A stretch of 64,000 nt of DNA from Nematopogon swammerdamellus (lineage: Eukaryota > Arthropoda > Insecta > Lepidoptera > Adelidae), in contig OX336349.1 in NCBI GenBank assembly GCA_946902875.1, forward strand, positions 8,331,891 through 8,395,890, written 5' to 3'. Numbering within the stretch: position 1 is the first letter of the stretch; each line of letters opens with the position of its first letter. A program made the position numbers and the translations under genes. The notes beneath the pieces are model-generated. The model did not search any database. It was not told the origin of the DNA and saw only the letters and a list, made by a program, of their open reading frames with translations. Below, one piece after another: positions 52,320-61,388 of this stretch.

Positions 52320-55241
52320 CTAGAAGAATTTATCATTATAAGCTTCGTTCAAATTGTAATAAGATTTCTGGATAAGCATGCTCTTCACTTTGCATTCAAA
52401 TTCTCGGATTTCAAGGTTTCTAACTTCTTGCGGTAATTTATTGTAAAATTTTACGCTGTTACAGATAAAACTTGAGGATAATTTGGTCAATCTGTGACTG
52501 ATACAACGAATGTCCTCACGGTGCCTCGTGTCGAAGTTATGCAGATTTGAGTTGGTTGGTGTCTTGTCTAGATTGTTTCTCGCATAAACCAGATTTTGAA
52601 AAATATAGGCACCTGTGAATGTTATTATTCCAATATCCCGGAACACATCTCTGCAAGAGTCCCTAGGCCTCATGCCTTGGAGGTTGCGGATGGCCCTTTT
52701 TTGTAATATAAATATCCTTTTGGCTTCTGCTGCCGTTCCCCAAAACATGAGACCATATGTCATTACACTCTGGAAATATGCGAAATAAACAGACCTTGAT
52801 GCTTGGACACCGCCAATTTCTCGAATCTTTTTAACTGCAAAGCACGCGGAGCTCAATCTTTTTGCAACTTTATTTATGTGCTCGTCCCATTTAAGCTTGG
52901 CGTCCATTCGAATGCCCAAGAAATCAATTTGTGTGACCTCGTTCAGAGATAGCTCCGAGAGCACACTCGACATATCAGTCGTATTTCTTCCTATCCTAGA
53001 ACCGAGAGCAAAGTGAATGACATTTGTCTTTTTTACATTTAACAATAAGTTATTTACCTCAAACCACACTGTTAGAGTCTCGACTACTTTTTGAAACTCG
53101 ATGCATAATGTATTTAGTTGTCTATTGTGAAATAAAAGTGAAGTGTCATCCGCAAACATTACTATTTCACAATCACTGGCAGTGCATACACTGAGATCAT
53201 TGACGTAGACCAGGAATAATAGGGGCCCTAAAATTGATCCTTGAGGCACACCCATCATAATGCTTGACTCGGATGATTTAACACCATTTACTTCACATAT
53301 TTGTTTTCTTCTATTTAAGTAAGATTTGAATATTTTCAGCTCCGTACCTCTAACACCATAGTACTCAAGTTTAGACAAAAGAATGTCATGCTGAACACAA
53401 TCGAATGCCTTAGAAAGGTCACAAAACAATCCATATGTATTCTGTGACTGATCCAAGGATATCAATATATCTCGTAACATACTTTCTATAGCGTCGTTGG
53501 TCGATTTTCCTTTCTGAAAGCCAAATTGTTTATTATTTAGAATATTATTATTATTCAGAAATTCTATTAAGCGCGTAGCTATTGCCTTCTCAAAAATTTT
53601 GCTAAATACAGGCAATATAGAAATAGGTCTGTAATTTTGCACATCAGAATGACATCCCTTTTTGTATAGAGGGATAACCTTTGCAAGCTTTAGTTCATCG
53701 GGAAATACACCAGATATTATACAATTATTTATCGTGTGTGTGAGTGGCTCAATAATTTCATTTGATAGCGATTTTAATATTTTTGGCGTTAAAAACCAAA
53801 GGTCCAATGAGGATTTAGATTTGATATTCCTGATCAATTTTCTCGTTTCGCTGAAAGTGACTAGAGGAAATTGTGCGCAAACCTCTGTCCTAGGGATAAA
53901 TTCATTTAGAAAATCTAATGATTTTTGATTACACGATTTAAGGTTTCCTGTAACCAATTGTGCTATTGAGCAAAAGTAAGAGTTGAAGAAATTTGACAAC
54001 TCCGTTAGGTCTTTAATTTGTCTGCCATCATCAGTTTTCAATTCAATGTTTTTCATTCCCACATCTCTCATAGTTTTACCTGTCTCCTCCTTAATAATTT
54101 CCCAAGTGGTCTTTATTTTATCAGAAGCGTTGTTTATTCTTGTGTTGTGGCAGCTCTGTTTCGCGTAAAGCGTGACTTTTTTGAAGATTTTGCTGTACGA
54201 AGAAATATATGATCTTAGATAATTTGTAGTGTCAAATTTTAGTAACTCGTATAGCAAGAAAAGTTTGTCACGAGACTTTTTTATTCCTGGTGTAGCCCAG
54301 TGTGAAAAGTTATTATTTTTTATGTGTTTTTTTGATTTCACTGGCAAATGTGTGTTAATACATCTGTTGAAATGGCAAAAGAAACTTTCAAAGTTTAGCA
54401 TATCATAATTACAAAATTCAGTGTTTAATGATAGTTTCAGCTCTTCGATGCGCTGCGGGCTTATTATTCTGGATTTGCTGGACCTATGAGGTGTTTTTTT
54501 GAAGGTATTAAATACAGAAATTATTTGGCCATAATGATCAGATTTTATTTGATTGATATTTTTTGCATCTATAACATCAAGATCGGTAAATATGTTATCA
54601 ATACAAGATTTAGTTGTCTGAGTCACTCTTGTGTATTCAAAAATGCTCTGTTTTAGATAGTAGCTATCTAGTAGATCTGAAAGATCGTGAGAGCCACATG
54701 GGTCTAGGGGGAACTGCAGGTTGAAGTCACCACACAATACAATAGACTTATTGTTATTCCTACTTAGTTTATGTAAACAGTCTTCTAATTTATCTTTAAA
54801 CAGGTTTGTTACCGCTGAAGGTGAACGATACACAACCAACACTACAAGGCCATCCAACTCTACACAGCTTACTTCAAAAACTTTTTCTACGGACAGATTC
54901 TCAATATCAGGCCTACTTTTTGCTTGGATACCATTTTTTATCATTATTAATGTACCTCCTCTTATGAATTGATTTCTATGACTACTACTTAATATTTTAT
55001 AATTATTTATACAATTCACACCAAGTTCGTCACTAGTTAACCACGTTTCTGTAATGCAGAAAATATCTATGCTCAAACTATTTAGGCATAGGTCTAATTG
55101 AAGATTTTTTCCATTCATGCCTTGAATATTTTGGTGCCCAACTATTAAGCGCTTACGAATCGATGCAAACTTGTCAGTATTATTATTATCCCCAAGATTG
55201 CTTGCTGCAACTACGCTTGGGGCAGACGTTTGTCTAAAAAA
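52320..55241 (-). CDS. LINE ORF2: endonuclease and reverse transcriptase
   Basis: ORF2 nicks target DNA and copies element RNA there. Counting from the only upstream ATG (55118, 932 residues): endonuclease/exonuclease/phosphatase domain at 1-200, with 'ITETW' (22-26, catalytic Glu), 'GDFN' (130-133) and 'SDH' (193-195); reverse transcriptase at about 450-730, with 'NYRPISILP', 'GFQKGKST', 'FCDLSKAFDCV', 'GVPQGSILGP' and the active-site 'FADD' (655-658); and a thumb with 'KRAIRNLQG'. No RNase H is seen. The frame is open for 39 further codons above the ATG, and that stretch includes 'HQNIQG', the first conserved endonuclease motif, so translation must begin upstream of the ATG. The coordinates given start at the proposed -1 frameshift site in ORF1. 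No frameshift or stop is present downstream. Confidence 0.93.
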   Translation of the reverse strand, partial: FFRQTSAPSVVAASNLGDNNNTDKFASIRKRLIVGHQNIQGMNGKNLQLDLCLNSLSIDIFCITETWLTSDELGVNCINNYKILSSSHRNQFIRGGTLIMIKNGIQAKSRPDIENLSVEKVFEVSCVELDGLVVLVVYRSPSAVTNLFKDKLEDCLHKLSRNNNKSIVLCGDFNLQFPLDPCGSHDLSDLLDSYYLKQSIFEYTRVTQTTKSCIDNIFTDLDVIDAKNINQIKSDHYGQIISVFNTFKKTPHRSSKSRIISPQRIEELKLSLNTEFCNYDMLNFESFFCHFNRCINTHLPVKSKKHIKNNNFSHWATPGIKKSRDKLFLLYELLKFDTTNYLRSYISSYSKIFKKVTLYAKQSCHNTRINNASDKIKTTWEIIKEETGKTMRDVGMKNIELKTDDGRQIKDLTELSNFFNSYFCSIAQLVTGNLKSCNQKSLDFLNEFIPRTEVCAQFPLVTFSETRKLIRNIKSKSSLDLWFLTPKILKSLSNEIIEPLTHTINNCIISGVFPDELKLAKVIPLYKKGCHSDVQNYRPISILPVFSKIFEKAIATRLIEFLNNNNILNNKQFGFQKGKSTNDAIESMLRDILISLDQSQNTYGLFCDLSKAFDCVQHDILLSKLEYYGVRGTELKIFKSYLNRRKQICEVNGVKSSESSIMMGVPQGSILGPLLFLVYVNDLSVCTASDCEIVMFADDTSLLFHNRQLNTLCIEFQKVVETLTVWFEVNNLLLNVKKTNVIHFALGSRIGRNTTDMSSVLSELSLNEVTQIDFLGIRMDAKLKWDEHINKVAKRLSSACFAVKKIREIGGVQASRSVYFAYFQSVMTYGLMFWGTAAEAKRIFILQKRAIRNLQGMRPRDSCRDVFRDIGIITFTGAYIFQNLVYARNNLDKTPTNSNLHNFDTRHREDIRCISHRLTKLSSSFICNSVKFYNKLPQEVRNLEIREFECKVKSMLIQKSYYNLNEAYNDKFF
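55190..55241 (-). promoter_or_regulatory. Candidate -1 ribosomal frameshift signal
   Basis: On the minus strand, 55241-55235 reads TTTTTTA and falls in the ORF1 frame as T TTT TTA, a canonical slippery heptamer. A 12-nt spacer (55234-55223) leads to a perfect 7 bp stem, CCCCAAG (55222-55216) with CTTGGGG (55196-55190), around a 19-nt loop that itself holds a TTGC/GCAA pairing and the ORF1 stop codon. A -1 slip joins ORF1 to the ORF2 frame with no stop in between. Frameshift signals usually have a 5-9 nt spacer, so 12 nt is long. The interpretation is inference. Confidence 0.55.
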
Positions 55242-56740
55242 CTGTAAGAGTCGGTCAGGAAGTGAAGGTTAGATAACTGTATGTTTTTGTCAGCATCTAA
55301 AATCGTACGAACTATGAGGTCGAGGCCCAGTCTACTTACTCTACTTCTAAAATAGTATCGGCTTGTTACATTATTTAAGTCAACATAATTTGTATTTTTT
55401 ACACGAGTCAACATATAAAAAATTTTTACATTTCTTTCAAATATGTCATTATTAATTTTATTAATCAAAGGGCAATCTCCAGTTTTATTGGTAATATAAG
55501 TCAAAGAAGTTATTATCAGTTTGATGTTTGCAGTCTGACATAGAAGTAATATGCGACGCATACAATTGCTATAACTTACAAAATTCGGGTTCGATTTAGC
55601 ACAACTTGACATAATTACTAGTATGTCTCCCTCTGTTAGTTGTTTCATGTGTGTGTCTATTTCGCTTAGCACTACTTCTAGGGGGGCTCCAGGTTTACAG
55701 AAAGAGCTAATTTTAAAACTAGAATTTATTGAGTTCCGCACATGAGTTGCAGCACTTACAGCACAGCTGTCACCTAGGATCAGTATCTTTGGAGAGGTTA
55801 CACGCTGAGTGTCGGGTTGGGCAACGTGCCCAGCAGCGCCCACCTCGGTGCGCGTGTCGGCTTTGGAGGTATGGCCAGTAGACAGACCGGGCGGGGCGCC
55901 CACCTTGGCGCACGTCTCGAGTTGGGCAGCACGGCGGGCAGACCGACCGACAGTGGCGGACACCTCGGTGCGCGTGTCGCCTTTGGAGGTATGACCAGCA
56001 GGCAGGCCGCGCGGGGCGCCCACCTTGGCGCACGTCTCGGGTTGGGCAGCACGGCGGGCAGATCTGCCGGCAGCGTCGCCTACCTTGTCACGCTTGCCGG
56101 CTTTGGCATCGTGGCCAGCAGCCAGGCTGGTAGCGGCGCTCACACCGGCGCGCCCGCCAGATTGGGCCTCGTAAACGGCGGGCAGCCTTGCAGGTGTGTT
56201 TGCAGGTGTCCGTTTATCCTTCCCGCGTTTTCCATGTTTCAGCCGATATTTCATTAAGCGTCGTAAACGAACCAAGTGAGTCAGTATTGTAGATCTTGAT
56301 GTGACAAACTGAGGCCTTCGAATGTGCCGCTTAGATCTATCGGTAGTTGAGTACTCGCAGTTTGCTTTATTCATCTCCTGCATTAGTTGGATGGTCTCCT
56401 CTAGCTGATTTATTAAGCTTATTGCGTTTTCGTATCCCTCGTTTGCTTGTTGAAGCTTTTTTACTTCTTTCATTAGGTTGTCGCGTTCATCCATAGCGTC
56501 GAACATAGCAATTTCTTGTTCAGCAAGATCGGATTTTATAACAGTGTTCTTATTTAACAATAACTGATACTCTACCGCACATTGTTCAATTTCTTGAAGA
56601 AGACCTTCATTCGTTCTGTTTGATTTGTCCAAGTCCATCTGTAGCACTTTTATTGTGTCCAACCTTTCTTTTCTCTTGCTATGTGCATCTTGAGTTCTTT
56701 GTTCTGTGGTTTTCAAAATTCTCGTACTTCTTCGAAGCAT
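55211..56740 (-). CDS. LINE ORF1: coiled coil plus GDS/SGNH-like domain
   Basis: A 509-residue protein from ATG 56740. Residues about 25-130 are strongly heptad-like (coiled coil, likely trimerisation). A basic segment follows at about 135-180 (RSKRHIRRPQ; KYRLKHGKRGKDK), suited to RNA binding. Then comes a low-complexity Ala/Arg/Thr region at about 185-310, made of two tandem 40-residue units. The C-terminal 190 residues start with 'ILILGDSCAVSA', the GDS nucleophile block of SGNH/GDSL esterases, a domain known in CR1-group ORF1 proteins. The later blocks are weak ('SSCAKSNPNF', 'RLGLDLI'), so hydrolase activity is uncertain. The 3' end overlaps ORF2 in the -1 frame. Confidence 0.85.
   Translation of the reverse strand: MLRRSTRILKTTEQRTQDAHSKRKERLDTIKVLQMDLDKSNRTNEGLLQEIEQCAVEYQLLLNKNTVIKSDLAEQEIAMFDAMDERDNLMKEVKKLQQANEGYENAISLINQLEETIQLMQEMNKANCEYSTTDRSKRHIRRPQFVTSRSTILTHLVRLRRLMKYRLKHGKRGKDKRTPANTPARLPAVYEAQSGGRAGVSAATSLAAGHDAKAGKRDKVGDAAGRSARRAAQPETCAKVGAPRGLPAGHTSKGDTRTEVSATVGRSARRAAQLETCAKVGAPPGLSTGHTSKADTRTEVGAAGHVAQPDTQRVTSPKILILGDSCAVSAATHVRNSINSSFKISSFCKPGAPLEVVLSEIDTHMKQLTEGDILVIMSSCAKSNPNFVSYSNCMRRILLLCQTANIKLIITSLTYITNKTGDCPLINKINNDIFERNVKIFYMLTRVKNTNYVDLNNVTSRYYFRSRVSRLGLDLIVRTILDADKNIQLSNLHFLTDSYSFLDKRLPQA
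55806..56045. repeat. 120 bp in-frame tandem repeat within LINE ORF1
   Basis: Two units with exact 120 bp period, for example 'cacctcggtgcgcgtgtcg' at 55841 and 55961. The DNA is much richer in GC than the rest of the element. Each unit encodes 40 residues with 'ARRAAQ.ETCAKVGAP.GL' at its core. Confidence 0.95.
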
Positions 56741-57361
56741 GTTTTATTTTATTTTGTTCGCAGTAGCAGATTATTTTTTATTTTCCCTGGCGTAAATCGT
56801 TTATTTCGTATATTAATCGTATATTTATAACGCTACTTGGCGATAGATGGCGCCGGTGGGTTTATGATTTCTCATAAATCAGCAACCGCTACTTGGAGAT
56901 AGATGGCGCGGGACGGTATCGAAGTGTAGTTGGGCTTCTGCGATAATAGATGGAGCAGGTGTAGTAAGTATTTATTTTTCCTACTCGATACTAGATGGCG
57001 CTGTCTTAGGTTTTTTATATGCAATACCCTCACTTTAAAGTGCAAAGTTGTTTAATTTCAATTATATTTAGGGTTTAAATGTTTTACAAATTTAAGATTT
57101 TAGCACTGACCTGTTTGAATACTTCAGAATGTCTTTTTAATATATTTTCTCTCGTTTTTATCCATGTTAATGAAACTGATGTAAAGTCTGTTTATATACG
57201 TATTTTTTACAGTTTTTATTTTAGATAACACTCACAGTACTTGCTGTCGGTTTATTCTTCACTAATTAATGTTTTTTGTACATTAAGAACTGTTTAAATA
57301 ACACTTTTTACTAAAATTTCGTTTCGGTTGAAATATTTCATTGCGTATCTTAGGAGCGCCA
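56741..57361 (-). promoter_or_regulatory. LINE 5' UTR with repeated TAGATGG(C/A)GC motif
   Basis: The motif 'tagatggcgc' or near-variant occurs at 56844, 56900, 56947 (tggagc variant) and 56992 on the plus strand, and once inverted at 57355-57365, at the very 5' end. The first two lie in ~50 bp repeats ('cgctacttgg.gatagatggcgc'). An internal RNA polymerase II promoter is expected here from LINE biology; which bases form it is unknown. Confidence 0.55.
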
Positions 57362-57957
57362 TCTAGTGAAGTGAGTGAGTCCCCGGCGATCGAAACTCCC
57401 ATAACAAGACTCACAACTGCAGCTGCGAAACTAGCAGGTAAAACTCCTACTACCTCAACGGAATCGCTACCAGCCGATCTACAAAAGAGGGTTCTAGCAA
57501 TATAGTGCTTAGTGCGGATATGTTTATCAAAATGCAAAGCGACATCGCTCAAATCTTAGAAAACCAGAAAAGGATGCAAAGGGCGCACGAGGAATACAAA
57601 GCTTCGCTCGAACATATGAGTGATAAATTTCACACAATGGAACAAGACCTCAAGGAACACAAAGAAAAAATCAAGAAACTGGAGAAATGGGCATTGAGCA
57701 GTGACATAACGCAGCAGCTCTACAAGATTCAATCAGAAAACGAAAATTTGAGACAAGACCTAATTTCTACTTCGGTGGAAATGAAGGGTGTGCCAATAAC
57801 TGCGAATGAAAACGTCACACAAATCTTGCAGCAGGTAACTAAAGCAATTGGATGCATCATTCAACCAAACGAAATCACGACTATACACCGCGAAAATGGC
57901 AGGAAGCCCAACAAAGAAATCATTGTTAAATTTGCAACCGACGAAGTCAGTTCAGTA
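57362..57957 (+). pseudogene. LINE ORF1, C-terminal part (coiled coil and RRM-like)
   Basis: 57362 onward encodes '..ETPITRLTTAAAKLAG..' in one frame to about 57490. A frame change leads into '..SADMFIKMQSDIAQIL..'. A coiled coil spans about 57525-57750 ('RMQRAHEEYKASLEHMSDKF', '..KIKKLEKWALSS'). After it, '..MKGVPITANENVTQIL..' and '..NKEIIVKFATDE' resemble the L1-like RNA-binding fold common in ORF1 proteins. Reading ends where the 3' UTR is joined at about 57957. It carries a frameshift and an internal deletion and lacks the N-terminal finger, which lies 5.5 kb away. Confidence 0.7.
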
Positions 57958-58180
57958 GGTGCGTGTGACTGCGGGTGGATGTGTGGTGAGTTGTACTTAC
58001 TTGTTAAGAGGTACAAGTACACATAATGTCGACACCCACCTATAGTACAGCCATTAATGGCCAGTTTAGGTGGGAATGATTATTATCTGCCTGACTAAAA
58101 CAAATTACAACTATGTTATGTTAAAAATAAGTGAAAATTGATTGTAAATAATTGTAATGTTTTTAGAAATTAATAAATAA
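57362..58180 (+). mobile_element. PHD-type LINE, right part with internal deletion
   Basis: ORF1 continues to about 57957, then jumps directly to a 3' UTR-like segment ('gtgcgtgtgactgcgggtgg' onward) and ends 'gaaattaataaataaa' at 58180. ORF2 is absent, so this is an internally deleted copy. Mobilisation would need another element's ORF2. Confidence 0.75.
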
Positions 58181-58460
58181 ACATGACGTTTCCGTAACAA
58201 GACGTTCCCATGACAAGATGTTTCGACGTTCAAGACGTTCGCATGACTCGACGTTCACGCAGCAAGACGTCCCCGTAACAAGACCTTTTCACGTCAAGAC
58301 GTTCCCATGACAAGACGTTCCCGCAACAAGACGTCCCCGTAACAAGAATTTCCCATGTCAAGACGTTCCCATGACAAGACGTTCCCGTAACAAGACGTTC
58401 CCATGAAAAGACGTTGTAACCAAGACGTTCCTGTAACTAACAAGACGTTCCTGTAACTAA
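58181..58460. repeat. 16 bp minisatellite, right block
   Basis: About 17 units of the same 16 bp sequence and orientation as 51127-51400, with more point variants (for example 'gttcgcatgactcgacg'). Confidence 0.97.
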
Positions 58461-58990
58461 GCGTCCGTGCTGGTATCTTGGTTTCTCAAGTGGTTTTTCT
58501 ACAATGGTTCTTACGGTCACGCCTCCGCCGCCGTCGTCGCCGCGTTGAAGCTTTACTTCGCGATGAGTTTAATATCTTAATATTTGTTTTGTTCGCCTAC
58601 GCAATGTACCTACTTTACTATTTTCAATTCACTGCTGACATAGAGAGTTAGTTGATTAGACTGACAAAAGTCGAATTAAATATTTCTGTCTCTGTCTATT
58701 ACCGCTTTCGGTATGCAAAACTGTACGTAGGCCCCTTCCTCCTCATTAGTAGCAGTAGTTTACCTTCCTTAGATAGAGTGAAATCCTACCTACCTACCTA
58801 ATACACCCACACCAAAAACAACCACCAATGCACTGAATGAAGATCAATTTATAACCACAGGTTAAAACGGCTACAAATTTTTTTTTCTGCCCATTTTAGT
58901 GTAGTCGGTAGGGCCAAAGGCAAACATTGAAGACTTCAACGCCAGTTCACCTTGTCCCGACAGGAACGCATACAATAATCGTTACTAATC
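58461..58990. other. No gene recognised
   Basis: A degraded SINE-like string ('ctaaaatgggcag' in reverse) may lie at 58880-58910. It is too weak to claim. Confidence 0.4.
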
Positions 58991-58991
58991 T

Positions 58992-59345
58992 TTTTTTAGG
59001 GTTCTTTATCCATACGGATGCCTACCTCTGTAGTTTGTCTGTCCGTCTGTCCGTCCGTCCGAGTGCTGTATACCGTAAGTAGCCGGTTGAAATTTTCACA
59101 GAATGTGAAAATTTGGCGGATGTGCCAACAAATAAGAAAAAATTAAGGAAGTTCCCATACAAGAAACGTTCTAAGAATTGATTAGTCACGCCACTGAATA
59201 ATAGATGGCGCCACAGGTTTCTACATTTTGCATTGTATAAAGGCAAAAGATAGACGTAGGTAGGTATATGGTTTTTTGACAGGTATGGTATAGCGGTTCT
59301 ATGGAACCCTCCGATGCGCGAGTAAAACTCGCACTTGACCGATTT
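58992..59345 (-). repeat. 'cgcacttggccgg' family, near-complete copy
   Basis: It opens with 'tttttttagggttctttatc', has the '(GTCCGTCT)n' run at 59036-59060, 'ccgttgaaattttcacag'-type bases, 'aatagatggcgccacagg' at 59209, and closes with 'actcgcacttgaccgattt'. Confidence 0.8.
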
Positions 59346-59454
59346 TCTTCGAATGCATGTGCATTTGCATGTTGTATCCCTCAAGTTCCGCCGGGTATTT
59401 TTATAAACCGAAAATGAGGTTTTATTACAAATAATTAGTAGAGCGGAAGACTGC

Positions 59455-59550
59455 GCGCGGTGGCATCGGTGCCACTGGCATGCCCTTGCGAGAGGCCCAT
59501 GTCCAGCAATAGACCGATAGGTACGGGCTGGTGAAGATGATGATGATAGC
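59455..59550 (+). repeat. RTE-like 3' end with (GATGAT)n
   Basis: 'gcgcggtggcatcggtgcca', then 'gaggcccatgtccagcaata', then 'gaagatgatgatgata'. This is the family of 39018-39100 in the opposite orientation. Confidence 0.7.
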
Positions 59551-59984
59551 CTACTATTTTGAAGCGTCTACTAGCAAGCAGCGTCATTCTAGTTTCCTCT
59601 GCCTTCCCTTCCCGGATCCAATACAACGTACAGCTCGGACAACTTAACCCCCGGCTGTTGGTTTAGGCTGACTGGAAAGCACTTAAGCCTAGTTTTGCGC
59701 GGCCGTGACTTTACTAGGTGTTAGTGAAGCCCTAAATAAATATTTTGCTCGGAGAGAGCGCGCAACAGATAGGTACGATAGAGAGAGCGTGAAAATTATA
59801 ATTTTCTATCACTTTCGGCCGGTAGCCTGAACTAACTGGGCTGGTAATAAAGAGTCCGGCTTCTGATGTGGAAGGTCTGAGGTCGAAACACAAACACTAA
59901 TGCGGACTCGCCTAGATCCGCAGAGATATGGTGTGATGGGCTAAAACAAGCTGGTAAAGTAGACATCTAGATCCACTGCAACTC

Positions 59985-60165
59985 CGTAAGGATGTCGGCT
60001 CCCTAAGTGTGTTCTATCGATTATTCCATGAAGAGTAATCGGAGGAGCTGTTTAACGCGATCCCGCAATCCCCTTTCCACCTCCGCAACCACCAGGGAAC
60101 GCTCTCCCTGCTCATATATTTCCCCCCATAAGTACAGTCTCGGGTCCACGCTAAGCCAGGGTCAG
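59985..60165 (+). pseudogene. LINE family D-type ORF2 fragment
   Basis: One frame encodes 'DVGSLSVFYRLFHEE', a stop, then 'SEELFNAIPQSPFHLRNH'. This is the conserved segment found after the reverse transcriptase in CR1/RTE-like LINEs ('..ASLCVFYRIYHGECSEEL..' type). The end 'ctcatatatttcccccca' overlaps the start of the fragment at 16228. Confidence 0.65.
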
Positions 60166-60529
60166 TGCTAAGGGCTGTATGTATTTTAGGTCGGTATTCT
60201 ATAAATTCATTTCGCCGATACGTAGTAATACTCGGTTAATACGTCACTTTATTACCCCCGATAAAAAGCGGCTTAAGTCGGCGAAAGAAGACGAAAGAAG
60301 AAGCCCGGAGCGTTAAAATAGCTCGCCATTATCGCAGCTTATTGCTCAGTTTCAGACGCTTTTATTGTTCATCCCGACGACAATATGAAAGGTTTCATTA
60401 CGTCAGAGCTAAAGGTGGACGGAATCTAGGCTCCAGGTTTAGTACCTAAAGTGTGGCTGGACGAGTGGCTGGAGGAAAGATAAAAGTAGGTATTCGACAT
60501 TCTCACTAACCATCTTTATAGCCATTACC

Positions 60530-60960
60530 GCTTTTTTAACCCATGACGAAAAAAGAGGGGTGGTTAAAGTTTAACGTGTGTGTGTATGTGTGTATGTATG
60601 TATGTGTGTGTTTGTCTATGGCATCGTAGCTCCCAAACTGATGGACCGATTTGGATGTGGTTTTTTTATTAGAAAGCTGGTTTAATCAGGATGGTTCTTA
60701 GATATGTTTGAAATCAAGTAATTAAGTAATAAAAATAATAATTATTTTAAAAAGTGGACCGATTTGCATGCGTTTTTTTTAAAGCTGAAATAAAAGTTAA
60801 ATTAAAAATAAAGTAAATAAAATATAAAAACTCAGAGCTGCTGCCTGCGCGGGTATTTACTTAGCGGTCCTCCCGCTTCTATAAATAAGTAAACGGAAAT
60901 TATTATTGACTTTTTATGGGTCGGGGGTTTTTACTTACCTAGTTTTGATTTTGATTGCCT
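60530..60960 (-). repeat. Dispersed repeat of the 36188-36705 family
   Basis: In reverse: 'aaaaacccccgacccataaa' near 60920-60938 at one side, and 'gttccatcagtttgggagctacgatgcca'-type bases near 60615-60650 at the other. A (GTGTAT)n-like run lies at 60575-60615. Confidence 0.65.
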
Positions 60961-60963
60961 ACT

Positions 60964-61130
60964 AGTTAATCAAAATCAAAATATTCTTTATTGAACACTG
61001 TTAAAACAATGTACAAAAAAGGCGAGTTTAATGTCTTACGGCATTCTTTACAAACCTAATATCGTTATTACTTTTAATGTTCCTTTAGGCCTTTCCTCTA
61101 TTATAATTTAAAGTAATTATGCATTCATGA
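60964..61130 (-). repeat. LINE 3' end with (TTTTGA)n tail
   Basis: Plus-strand 'gttaatcaaaatcaaaatat' then 'tctttattgaacactg'. In reverse this is a 3' UTR ending in a TTTTGA repeat, as in CR1-group elements. Confidence 0.55.
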
Positions 61131-61242
61131 TGGATGATTTATGATTTGAAGCTGAGAGTTAGGGCCCCTGAGCCATATTATCACTGCTACCTAGATAGAT
61201 ATATTGTGATCTCTCAATAGTTCGAACGAGATAACGTCAAGC

Positions 61243-61388
61243 AGAAAGTAAGGCACCTGCTGCGTGATTCAGTGGAAGGACCGTGCCAAGGTGAGAGGTG
61301 GCTAGCCTGTCGCCCTATAGCACGGGATCTCGTCCTTATCCCTTAGTCACATTGTGCGAAATGCACGGGGTTAGATGCAGTGGACTAT
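61243..61388 (-). repeat. Dispersed repeat family A, split by a LINE
   Basis: 'agaaagtaaggcac', 'ggaaggaccgtgccaaggtg', 'gcctgtcgccc' and 'cttatcccttagtc' identify the family. The expected continuation is interrupted at the 'gcagtgg' position by the LINE at 61389. Confidence 0.85.
61377..61388. repeat. Target site duplication, left copy
   Basis: 'gcagtggactat' here and at 63133-63144 flank the LINE exactly. Confidence 0.93.

Larger units (their letters stand above)
51803..57361 (-). mobile_element. Full-length CR1-group LINE (inner element), ~5.56 kb
   Basis: Order on the minus strand: 5' UTR (57361-56741), ORF1 (56740-55211), overlapping ORF2 (to 52320), 3' UTR, and a tail of 'ataccataccatacca' pentamers (51803-51822). 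ORF1 with an esterase-like domain, ORF2 with endonuclease and reverse transcriptase but no RNase H, and a short tandem-repeat tail together suggest the CR1/L2/Daphne group; the exact clade is not determined. Both ORFs are free of stops, so the insertion is young. Borders share only 'agtg', so the target duplication is short or absent. Confidence 0.88.

Noticed and set aside
55770..56257. Long Arg/Ala/Gly-rich frames opposite and beside LINE ORF1
   Set aside because: They are shadow frames of the GC-rich 120 bp repeat in ORF1.
51803..57361. Exact target duplication of the full-length LINE
   Set aside because: Only 'agtg' is shared at the borders, too short to claim, and the 3' repeat tail makes the border ambiguous.
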